A model generated the notes under the pieces. It was not told the DNA's origin and did not search any database. It saw only the letters and a list, made by a program, of their open reading frames with translations. From Micromonospora zamorensis (GTDB lineage: Bacteria; Actinomycetota; Actinomycetes; Mycobacteriales; Micromonosporaceae), in the NCBI RefSeq assembly GCF_900090275.1, contig NZ_LT607755.1, positions 4,960,001-5,024,000 of the forward strand: a stretch of 64,000 nt of DNA, in the 5' to 3' direction. Position 1 is the stretch's first letter; each line of letters starts with the position of its first letter. This document shows positions 57,844 through 64,000 of the stretch, piece after piece. Position numbers and translations under genes: made by a program.

Positions 57844-58266
57844 ATGAGGCGGCTCTGGACCCCGGCGTGGATCGCGCGCCACGTGGCCATGGTCGTGCTG
57901 ACCGTGGGTTTCCTCGGGCTGGGTTGGTGGCAGGTCAGCCGAGCCGCGGCCGGCAACAGCCTGAGCTGGGGGTACGCGGTCGAGTGGCCGATCTTCGCCG
58001 GCTTCGTGGTCTACGTGTGGTGGCGCGAGGTGAAGCTGGCCCGCAACCGGGCGTCGGAGGCCGACGCGCCACCGGCGGACCCGGCCGACGCGCCGGAGCC
58101 GGCTGTCACCACGGGTTCCCGCCCGGCGGTGCGCCGACCGGTGCGGGTCTCCCGGGTGCCGGTCAGCGACGATGCCGTCCAGGACAATGACCTGGCCGCC
58201 TACAACCACTACCTGTCATGGTTGAACGCCAATCCGGGCGCCCGGCCCGGTGACTATCCCGGCTGA
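57844..58266 (+). CDS. Two-helix membrane protein, function unknown
   Basis: A 140-residue protein with two transmembrane segments (about residues 12-27, [16 protein letters not shown], and 42-60, [15 protein letters not shown]) and a Pro/Ala-rich then acidic cytoplasmic tail ending [23 protein letters not shown]. That tail motif (YNxYLxWLNAxPxxxP) is conserved in actinomycete homologues, usually next to a DUF3817 gene as here. ATG 57844 opens with a basic [13 protein letters not shown]. Confidence 0.8.
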   Translation: MRRLWTPAWIARHVAMVVLTVGFLGLGWWQVSRAAAGNSLSWGYAVEWPIFAGFVVYVWWREVKLARNRASEADAPPADPADAPEPAVTTGSRPAVRRPVRVSRVPVSDDAVQDNDLAAYNHYLSWLNANPGARPGDYPG

Positions 58267-58291
58267 GCCGGGTTCGGAAGGACGGACGACG

Positions 58292-58621
58292 GTGGGCGCT
58301 GCCCTTACCCGGTACCGCGTGATCGCCTGGATCGTGGGCGTGGTGCTGATCATGCTGGTCGTGATCGGCATGCCCCTGAAGTACGTGTTCGACAACGCGG
58401 TAGTGGTCGAGACGATCGGGCCGGCGCACGGCTTCCTCTACATGATCTATCTGGTGGCCGCGTTCGACCTGAGCCGCCGCGCGGACTGGCCGCTGAAGCG
58501 GATGCTGCTCGTGATGCTGGCCGGCACTGTGCCGTTCGTCTCGTTCTACGCCGAGCGCCGGGTCAGCTCCTGGCTGGCCGCGCCGCAGGAGCAGCGGGCT
58601 CCGGAGCCGGTCGCCCGCTGA
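58292..58621 (+). CDS. DUF3817 integral membrane protein
   Basis: A 109-residue protein with three to four hydrophobic helices; VIAWIVGVVLIMLVVIGMP, then VETIGPAHGFLYMIYLVAAFDLSRR, matches DUF3817. GTG 58292 has GGAAGG 10 nt upstream; GTG 58250 would add 14 residues and overlap the previous stop. The role is unknown; it probably forms a small membrane complex with the protein encoded just upstream. Confidence 0.85.
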   Translation: MGAALTRYRVIAWIVGVVLIMLVVIGMPLKYVFDNAVVVETIGPAHGFLYMIYLVAAFDLSRRADWPLKRMLLVMLAGTVPFVSFYAERRVSSWLAAPQEQRAPEPVAR

Positions 58622-58669
58622 GTGGCCGCTGGGCCGACGCCACCTCGGCGCCGGCCCACCGCCGTCAGG

Positions 58670-59191
58670 TCAACGACTGGGTCGCCACGGGTCGGCCGAC
58701 GCGAGCGGATCGACCCAGCCGCCGTACCGGTTGACTTCCCGGGCCCGTAACAGTGCCCGCGTGACCTGGCCGAACTGCCGTTCGTCGTCGGCGGTGAACA
58801 GCAGCATCTCCGTTCCCCGGTACCACCCCCACAGCTCGTAGGGCGGTGGGCGCCAGCGATCGCCCACCAGGGCGAGCGCGGCCGGAAGCAGGAACACCGC
58901 ACCCAGGATGAGGTACGCCCCGGCGGTCAGGCGGTGCAGACCTCCGGTGAAGCCGAGCAACAGCCCGACACCGCCGAGCATGCTGGCGGTGATGACCACG
59001 GCCCGCACGGCGATCCGGTCGTGCGGGCCCCGGGTGGTCCGCAGATGGGTCAGGTCGGCGACCTGGTAGCTGGTTCGACCGGCGGTGAACCGGTCGACGG
59101 TCACGATGATGCCGGGCCGTGCGTACAGCAGGGTCGACCGGGCGCCCGGCACCGTTCGCGGCGGCGTCGTTCCTGCGCCTTCACGATTCAC
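58670..59191 (-). CDS. DUF6232-like membrane protein
   Basis: A 173-residue protein. N-terminal LLYARPGIIVTVDRFTAGRTSYQVADLTHLR and a pair of transmembrane helices (VVITASMLGGVGLLLGF, AYLILGAVFLLPAALAL), followed by a soluble TADDERQFGQVTRALLRARE helix, match the DUF6232 type. GTG 59191 has GGGAGG 4 nt upstream. Function unknown. Confidence 0.78.
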   Translation of the reverse strand: MNREGAGTTPPRTVPGARSTLLYARPGIIVTVDRFTAGRTSYQVADLTHLRTTRGPHDRIAVRAVVITASMLGGVGLLLGFTGGLHRLTAGAYLILGAVFLLPAALALVGDRWRPPPYELWGWYRGTEMLLFTADDERQFGQVTRALLRAREVNRYGGWVDPLASADPWRPSR

Positions 59192-59689
59192 GGTTCCTCC
59201 CGCGGGGGACGGTTGGCCGAGATGACCCGCTGAATGACATCGCTACCGGTCGACGGGATTCCCGGCTCCGTTCACATTGTGTTGGGAGAACGCCAGCCGG
59301 CCTGGGCATTTGCGGACTCTCGACAGCTCCCCCAACCGCAGGACATCGCCGAGAAACAGCATCCATTTCAGGTTTTATCGGTTATGGGGGGCGGGTCTCC
59401 GGCGGCATACGCCCGGAACGACGAAAGTCGCATTTCCGTCAGTTGGGCACTAAAAGTGCGATACGCCCTCCCCTGTCAGGCGTCAACAGCCACGATGACG
59501 CCACCCGGCACAGGGGTACGACGGGCCACTTCGCCAACATTCGCCCCTGCTTCAACTGCGGGCAACATCCGTCCCGGGTTAGGTTGGGCGAGCCGGTCCG
59601 GCCCAGTGCCGTCCGCCCCGGGTGGCCCCGGCCGGTGTCGCCGAGGGCATCAGCAGCCCCGGCGGCCGTGGGAGAGGGGCCTTCCGCTC
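59192..59689. other. Upstream region of the NlpC/P60 gene
   Basis: About 500 bp without a supported gene. Frames here are broken or shadow-like. A slightly AT-richer stretch (59260-59460) probably holds promoters. I looked for a c-di-AMP (ydaO) riboswitch, often found before such genes in actinomycetes, and did not find its conserved blocks. Confidence 0.4.
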
Positions 59690-60667
59690 TTGTCATCCCT
59701 GAGAAACCTGCTGCGCACCGTGGCGCTGGCCGGCATGTCGGCCGCGCTGATCGCCCCGACGGCGGTGGCTCGCGCCGAGCCGTCCCCCGCCGACCTGACC
59801 CGCCGGATCGAGACGTCCTCGACCGAGTTGGAGCGGGTCGTCGAGTCGTACAACAAGCTGCGTGAGGAGATCAAGACCAACGAGGCCGCAGTGTCCCGAT
59901 TACAGGCCCGCATCGGCCCACTCGAAGAGCAGGCCAAGCAGAGCCAGGCCGACGTGGCCAAACTGGCCAGCACCGCGTACAAGACCGGCGGCCTGCGGAC
60001 CGCGGACGCCCTGCTGCGCGCCGAGGGTGCCACCGCGCTGCTGGACCGCCTCGGCACGCTCGACCAACTGACCCGCCAGCGGCAGGAGAGCATCTCCGGC
60101 TACACCGCTGACCAGCGGCGGCTGCTCGACGAGAAGTCCCGCCTGGACGCGACACTCACCCGGCAGGCCGCACAGGCCCGTGAACTCGCGGCGGGCAAGA
60201 AGCAGATCGAGCAGGACCTGGCCAGACTGTACGAGCTGCGCGAGCAGGCGTACGGGGCGGCCACCGAGCGACCCGAACCCAAGGCCGCGGTGACCGAGGC
60301 CAGGAACGTGCCCGCGGTGGCAGGTGACGCCGGGGCCGCGGTGCGCTACGCGTTCGGCGCGCTGGGCAAGCCGTACGTCTGGGCAGCCGACGGGCCCAAC
60401 GGCTACGACTGTTCCGGGCTCACCTCGGCGGCCTGGCGGGCGGCCGGAAAGTCGCTGCCACACAACACCCGGATGCAGTGGAGTGCCGTCGCGCACATCG
60501 GCCGGGGCGACCTACGCCCAGGCGACCTGGTGTTCTACAGCGGGCTCGGGCATGTCGCCCTCTACGTGGGCGACGGCCAGGTGATCGACGCGCCGAGCGC
60601 CGGTCGCAACGTGCTCAAGCGGGGCATGAACATGATGCCCATCCAGGGCTACGGTCGGGTCCGCTAG
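59690..60667 (+). CDS. Secreted NlpC/P60-family peptidoglycan hydrolase
   Basis: A 325-residue exported endopeptidase resembling RipA-like proteins. A signal peptide (LRTVALAGMSAALIAP) ends at AVARA before EPSPADL. Residues about 35-195 form a coiled coil (ERVVESYNKLREEIKTNEAAV...). Residues about 210-325 are NlpC/P60: NGYDCSGLTSAAW with catalytic Cys241 and GLGHVALYVGDG with His288. It cleaves peptide stems of peptidoglycan. The start is TTG 59690, with GGAGAGGGG about 11 nt upstream; the preceding ORF has no good start. It ends at a long bidirectional terminator. Confidence 0.92.
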   Translation: MSSLRNLLRTVALAGMSAALIAPTAVARAEPSPADLTRRIETSSTELERVVESYNKLREEIKTNEAAVSRLQARIGPLEEQAKQSQADVAKLASTAYKTGGLRTADALLRAEGATALLDRLGTLDQLTRQRQESISGYTADQRRLLDEKSRLDATLTRQAAQARELAAGKKQIEQDLARLYELREQAYGAATERPEPKAAVTEARNVPAVAGDAGAAVRYAFGALGKPYVWAADGPNGYDCSGLTSAAWRAAGKSLPHNTRMQWSAVAHIGRGDLRPGDLVFYSGLGHVALYVGDGQVIDAPSAGRNVLKRGMNMMPIQGYGRVR

Positions 60668-60677
60668 GCAGACGAAT

Positions 60678-60724
60678 ACGGCGAACGGCCGGCGTCCCCC
60701 TATCGGACGCCGGCCGTTCGCCGT
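60678..60724. terminator. Bidirectional terminator, 20-bp perfect stem
   Basis: 60678-60697 and 60705-60724 are perfect 20-bp complements around a 7-nt loop, between the convergent NlpC and sigma-factor genes. Confidence 0.9.
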
Positions 60725-60737
60725 CATTACTACCAGG

Positions 60738-61727
60738 TCAGGCTGCCTGCAGCCCTTCGGCCCGGGCCAGCTCACGCAGCCGACCGAGAGCCTGGATCTC
60801 CAACTGTCGGATCCGCTCGCGGGAGAGCGAGAACCGGGAAGCGACCTCGGTGAGCGAGTGCTCCCGGCCGTCCTCCAGGCCGTAGCGGGCCCGCATGATG
60901 CCCGCCGACCGGTCGTCGAGGTGGTTGAGCAGGCCCTCGATGCGCTGCCGCTCCAGACCGCTGAGGACGATGTCCTCCGGCGACGGAGCGTCACTGTCGG
61001 CGACCAGGTCGCCGAGCTTGGTGTCACCGTCGTCGCCCACCGGGGTGTCCAGCGAGACGGTGTCCTGCGACCAGCGGCGCAGCTCGTTGACCCGCTCGAC
61101 GGTGACGCCGAGGGCGGCGGCGATCTGCTCCGGCTCCGGGTCGGCGCCCAGCTCACGGGTCAGCTGCCGGGCCACGTTGCGCATCCGGTTGACGTCCTCC
61201 ACCAGGTGCACCGGCAGACGGACGGTGCGCTCCTGCTGGGCGATCGCCCGGCTGATCGCCTGGCGAATCCACCAGGTCGCGTAGGTGGAGAACTTGTAAC
61301 CACGCTCGTAGTCGAACTTCTCGACCGCCCGGACCAGGCCGGTGTTGCCCTCCTGGATCAGGTCCAGCATGGGCATGCCCGAGCGCACGTAGCGGCGGGC
61401 GATCGATACGACCAGTCGGAGGTTGGCGCGGATGAAGAGGTCCTTCGCCCGCTCTCCCTCGACGACCAGCCACTCCAGGTCGGCCCGGTCGACACCGGCG
61501 GGGAGGGCGTCCTCACCGAGCAGGTGCTCGGCGTAGAGGCCCGCCTCGATCGCCTTGGAGAGATCGACCTCCTTGGCGGCGTCCAGCAGTGGCGTCCGGG
61601 AGATCTCGTGCAGGTAGACGCCGACCAGGTCGCGCTCCTCGGCAACCTCGTCGGTTCGCATGCCGATGTTCTTGTCCACGTTGCCCACGGTCCCCTCGCT
61701 CGCGCCGGTTGCCCGGTTCCTTGCCAT
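60738..61727 (-). CDS. Group-2 RNA polymerase sigma factor (SigB/HrdD-like)
   Basis: A 329-residue sigma-70 protein. Region 1.2-2: VGVYLHEISRTPLLDA, NLRLVVSIARRYVRSGMPMLDLIQEGNTGLVRAVEKFDYERG (residues about 100-150) and the -10-binding FSTYATWWIRQAISRAI. Region 3-4: VGDDGDTKLGDLVADSDAPSP and SRERIRQLEIQALGRLR. There is no long N-terminal region 1.1, so it is a non-essential group 2 factor. The 5' region is about 380 bp and must carry its promoter. Target regulon unknown. ATG 61727 is the natural start. Confidence 0.93.
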   Translation of the reverse strand: MARNRATGASEGTVGNVDKNIGMRTDEVAEERDLVGVYLHEISRTPLLDAAKEVDLSKAIEAGLYAEHLLGEDALPAGVDRADLEWLVVEGERAKDLFIRANLRLVVSIARRYVRSGMPMLDLIQEGNTGLVRAVEKFDYERGYKFSTYATWWIRQAISRAIAQQERTVRLPVHLVEDVNRMRNVARQLTRELGADPEPEQIAAALGVTVERVNELRRWSQDTVSLDTPVGDDGDTKLGDLVADSDAPSPEDIVLSGLERQRIEGLLNHLDDRSAGIMRARYGLEDGREHSLTEVASRFSLSRERIRQLEIQALGRLRELARAEGLQAA

Positions 61728-62106
61728 TCCCCACGTCCGTCAGCCCCTGGTAACTTCTGCTGTGCCCATCGGTGCTGACACCTACACAACAGATGAGACG
61801 TGTCGGGGATTCCGTCTCGTGAGTCGAAAGTGTCACGAATGCCTGAGTAGTAGCTGAGAGCACGGTCCATGTTTGCTGTCAGGACCCCGTCTGGCGGCTC
61901 TACGCTGGGCGCCACGCACGGGTCACCGACCATGGCAACACCGCCGGCCCTGGGGCACAGCGACCCGGGTCACCACCCTGCTGCGATCCTGGTCACTGGC
62001 TGATACGCACCGGCGGACCGGTCGGTTCATCCATCGGGAGTGTTATTACCCCCCGGCCTGATGAACAATCCGAAGCCCGGTTCGCTTCCCGGTGGACCGG
62101 GCGGGG
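61728..62106. other. Region between the sigma-factor and murQ genes
   Basis: 379 bp with no supported gene. It has a lower-GC patch at about 61760-61870 that likely contains the sigma-factor promoter. A 5-bp stem with tetraloop (62088-62092 with 62097-62101) next to the murQ stop could be a weak terminator. Confidence 0.4.
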
Positions 62107-63063
62107 TCAGGAGGCGAGCAGGGCGAGGGCGCCGCGGACCTGGTCGGCGGAGCGGGCCAGTGCGGCCCGGGCGGCGTCCACCTCGGCGCCGGACACCAGG
62201 GAGACGAGCGCCGTCTTCAGGTCACCGTCGGCGGCGGAAAGGGCCTGCTGGGAGACCTGCTCGGAGCAGCCGGTGGCCTCGACCAGAATCGAGATCATTC
62301 GTCCCCGGAGCTTCGCGTTGGTGGCGACCATATCGATCATGAGGTTCGAGTAGACCCGGCCCAGACGCACCATGACGGCGGTCGAGAACGTGTTGAGCAC
62401 CAACTTCTGTGCGGTGCCCGCCTTCATCCGGGTCGACCCGGTCACCACCTCGGGTCCGGTGTCCACCCCGATGAACACGTCGACCGAGCGAGCGGCCTCC
62501 GCCTCCGGATTGGCGCAGAGCAGCACCGTCGAAGCACCCTTGGCCCGGGCCGAGGCGAGCGCCCCGAGGACGTACGGGGTGCGTCCGCTGGCCGCCAGAC
62601 CGACCACCAGGTCACCGGCGCGCACACAACCGGCCGCCTCGACCGCGCCGCCCCGCTCGTCGTCCTCGGCGTCCTCCACGGCCCGCCACATGGCGTCCGG
62701 GCCACCGGCGAGGTGGGAGCAGAACCAGTGCCGGGGCGAGTTGAAGGTGGGCGCCAGCTCGGCCGCGTCGAGCACTCCCAGGCGGCCGGACGTGCCGGCG
62801 CCGAAGTAGTGCACCCGGTGACCGCCGCGCAGGGCCGCAACCGCCAGGTCGACGGTGGTGGCGATCTCGTCGAGCACCGCTGCGACCGCGGCCGGCACCC
62901 GCCGGTCCGCCTCGTTGATCACGGTGAGGACGTCCCGGGTCGACATCAGGTCGAGGTCGACGCTGAGCGGGTTGCGCCGCTCGGTGGGCGCACCCACCCG
63001 GACCGTCGGGCGGGCGGGCGGTGCTGGCACGTCCTCGTCCGGCTCCACCGCACCTGCCGTCAT
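62107..63063 (-). CDS. murQ: N-acetylmuramic acid 6-phosphate etherase
   Basis: A 318-residue SIS-domain lyase that splits MurNAc-6-P to GlcNAc-6-P and D-lactate during cell-wall recycling. Signatures: PTERRNPLSVDLDLMSTRDVL, VHYFGAGTSGRLGVLDAAELAPTF, AASGRTPYVLGAL, GPEVVTGSTRMKAGTAQKLVLN. The ATG overlaps the stop of murR (ATGA), so the two are coupled. N-terminal extension MTAGAVEPDEDVPAPPARP is variable. An intracellular MurNAc-6-P supply would come from a kinase or PTS not present in this window. Confidence 0.95.
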   Translation of the reverse strand: MTAGAVEPDEDVPAPPARPTVRVGAPTERRNPLSVDLDLMSTRDVLTVINEADRRVPAAVAAVLDEIATTVDLAVAALRGGHRVHYFGAGTSGRLGVLDAAELAPTFNSPRHWFCSHLAGGPDAMWRAVEDAEDDERGGAVEAAGCVRAGDLVVGLAASGRTPYVLGALASARAKGASTVLLCANPEAEAARSVDVFIGVDTGPEVVTGSTRMKAGTAQKLVLNTFSTAVMVRLGRVYSNLMIDMVATNAKLRGRMISILVEATGCSEQVSQQALSAADGDLKTALVSLVSGAEVDAARAALARSADQVRGALALLAS

Positions 63064-63974
63064 GCCCGCCTCCGGTTGGCACCCACCCGGTGCGACTGGA
63101 CCGCCTCAGCGGTCGCCTCCAGTGCCTTGCGTGCCCGGGCCCGGTTGCGGGCGGCCACCCCCACGAAGAGGCAGTCGACGACGGTGAGCTGGGCCAGCCG
63201 GCTGGCCGTCGCGCCGGAGCGGTAGGTGGTTTCGCGGGCCGCCGTGGTCAACACGAAGTCCGCGACGTCGGTGATCGGCGAACGCGGGAAGTTGGTCAGT
63301 GCCACGGTGACGGCACCCCGGGTGCGGGCCTGCTCCAGCACCTCGATCACGTCGGAGGTGGTGCCGGTGTGCGAGATGCCGATCGCCACGTCGCCCCGAC
63401 CGAGGAGGGCGGCCGAGGTCAACGCGGTGTGCACGTCCGGGAAGTAGAAGGCGATCCGGCCGATGCGGTGCAGCTTCTGCTGGAAGTCGGAGGCGACGAA
63501 GCCGCTGGCGCCGGCGCCGTAGATGTCGATCCGACCGGCGCCACTGATCGCCTCGACCACCTGCTCACAGACGGCGGGGTCGAGCTGCTCGGCGGTCTCC
63601 TCGACCGCTCGGGCGTCGTTGAACGCGATGGTGGCGATGATCTGGGCGAGGTCGGCGCCGGGCGGGATGTCACCACCGACCACCCGGGCGTCCGGCGGCT
63701 CGATCCGGCGAGCGGCCTCGGCGGCGAGGCGGATGCGTAGTTGCGGGTAACCGTCCATGCCCACCGAACGGCAGAACCGGATGACGGTCGCCTCGGATGT
63801 CTCCGCTGCGGTGGCGAGGTCGGTGATGGTCCGCCGGGCCGCAGCGGCCGGATCGGACACGACCAGTCGGGCAACCCGCTGCTCGGCGGGCGACAGCGAC
63901 GGCAACAGCCCGCTGATGTGGACGATCAGCCCACCGGGCTCCTGACTCGCAGAAATCTTCGGACTCTTCGCCAC
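63060..63974 (-). CDS. murR: MurR/RpiR-family transcriptional regulator
   Basis: A 304-residue regulator. Residues about 20-90 are the RpiR HTH (LSPAEQRVARLVVSDP, ATAAETSEATVIRFCRSVGMDGYPQLR); residues about 120-260 are an SIS domain (IDIYGAGASGFVASDF, AIGISHTGTTSDVIEVL). It likely senses MurNAc-6-P or a related phosphosugar and controls the murR-murQ unit. The GTG start at 63974 is followed upstream by an operator-like palindrome at 63976-63994, suggesting autoregulation. Confidence 0.93.
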   Translation of the reverse strand: MAKSPKISASQEPGGLIVHISGLLPSLSPAEQRVARLVVSDPAAAARRTITDLATAAETSEATVIRFCRSVGMDGYPQLRIRLAAEAARRIEPPDARVVGGDIPPGADLAQIIATIAFNDARAVEETAEQLDPAVCEQVVEAISGAGRIDIYGAGASGFVASDFQQKLHRIGRIAFYFPDVHTALTSAALLGRGDVAIGISHTGTTSDVIEVLEQARTRGAVTVALTNFPRSPITDVADFVLTTAARETTYRSGATASRLAQLTVVDCLFVGVAARNRARARKALEATAEAVQSHRVGANRRRA

Positions 63975-63975
63975 G

Positions 63976-63994
63976 GGTGAAACTTACTTTCACC
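63976..63994. promoter_or_regulatory. Probable MurR/RpiR operator
   Basis: GGTGAAA (63976-63982) and TTTCACC (63988-63994) are a perfect 7-bp inverted repeat with a CTTAC spacer, one base before the murR start codon. TGAAA-N5-TTTCA is the kind of site bound by RpiR-type regulators. A protein bound here would block both transcription and initiation. Confidence 0.65.
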
Positions 63995-64000
63995 AAGCGT

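Noticed and set aside
59192..59689. c-di-AMP (ydaO) riboswitch before the NlpC/P60 gene
   Set aside because: Such genes often carry one in actinomycetes, but the conserved sequence blocks could not be found in this stretch.

Overview
The window is high-GC (roughly 70-73%) with strong GC3 bias, many 4-bp ATGA/GTGA gene overlaps, frequent GTG starts and many leaderless-type starts. Gene content (otsA/otsB, LigB-type DNA ligase, aerobic cobalamin genes, MurQ/MurR, NlpC/P60, SURF1, GAF-ANTAR and STAS regulators, an F420/PPOX-type oxidoreductase, a group-2 sigma factor) points to an actinomycete. The overall flavour is Micromonosporaceae (Micromonospora/Salinispora-like); the genus is an inference from gene content, not a database result.

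Layout. 0-4.3 kb: trehalose synthesis, otsA followed by an unusual trehalose-phosphatase/GH15 fusion, closed by a perfect palindromic terminator. 4.4-12.2 kb and 20.3-23.0 kb: cobalamin genes in three runs (cobC-cobT-cysG/cobA; cobB plus an acetyltransferase; cobD-cobQ), with a class A penicillin-binding protein between the first two. 12.3-20.1 kb: SURF1, a proline-rich membrane protein, ligB, an M20 dipeptidase with an M48 protease, a kinase and a rhodanese. 23.3-28.6 kb: a tail-variant SSB and a short HPF-like protein sharing a divergent region with two DnaA boxes, hydrolases, tRNA-Arg(TCT), a VOC protein. 28.7-34 kb: a regulatory and stress cluster with a MerR-like regulator behind a long structured leader, a sigma-factor remnant, STAS, two GAF-ANTAR proteins and a 16-cysteine copper-storage protein. 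34-41 kb: lipoprotein, VOC, a sensor kinase / pseudokinase / response regulator set, and an isochorismatase-GlxA pair. 41-48.7 kb: PlsC, a glycogen-debranching-type enzyme coupled to an SCP2 protein, an AlkZ-like winged-helix protein, CBS, a TMEM175-like remnant, asd. 48.9-54.2 kb: a paired M16 peptidase operon and a DAHP synthase behind an aromatic-rich leader peptide and intrinsic terminator. 54.2-64 kb: XRE regulator with SDR, small conserved and membrane proteins, NlpC/P60, a sigma factor, and murR-murQ with an operator-like palindrome.

How parts work together. OtsA makes trehalose-6-phosphate, the OtsB domain dephosphorylates it, and the fused GH15 domain could hydrolyse trehalose or a related glucoside. 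CysG/CobA supplies precorrin-2; CobB, CobQ, CobD, CobC and CobT cover amidation, aminopropanol attachment and lower-ligand activation. MurR and MurQ handle recycled cell-wall MurNAc-6-P. The DAHP synthase leader contains Tyr, Trp and Phe codons just before a U-tailed hairpin, which suggests control of the shikimate entry step by ribosome attenuation.

The most interesting signals are the DAHP synthase leader, a CobB whose amidotransferase cysteine is replaced by glycine, intergenic GATC-containing inverted repeats next to G-rich tracts, a possible structured RNA after the DAHP synthase, and DnaA boxes upstream of the second-type ssb. I saw no CRISPR array, insertion sequence, integrase, prophage or secondary-metabolite cluster.
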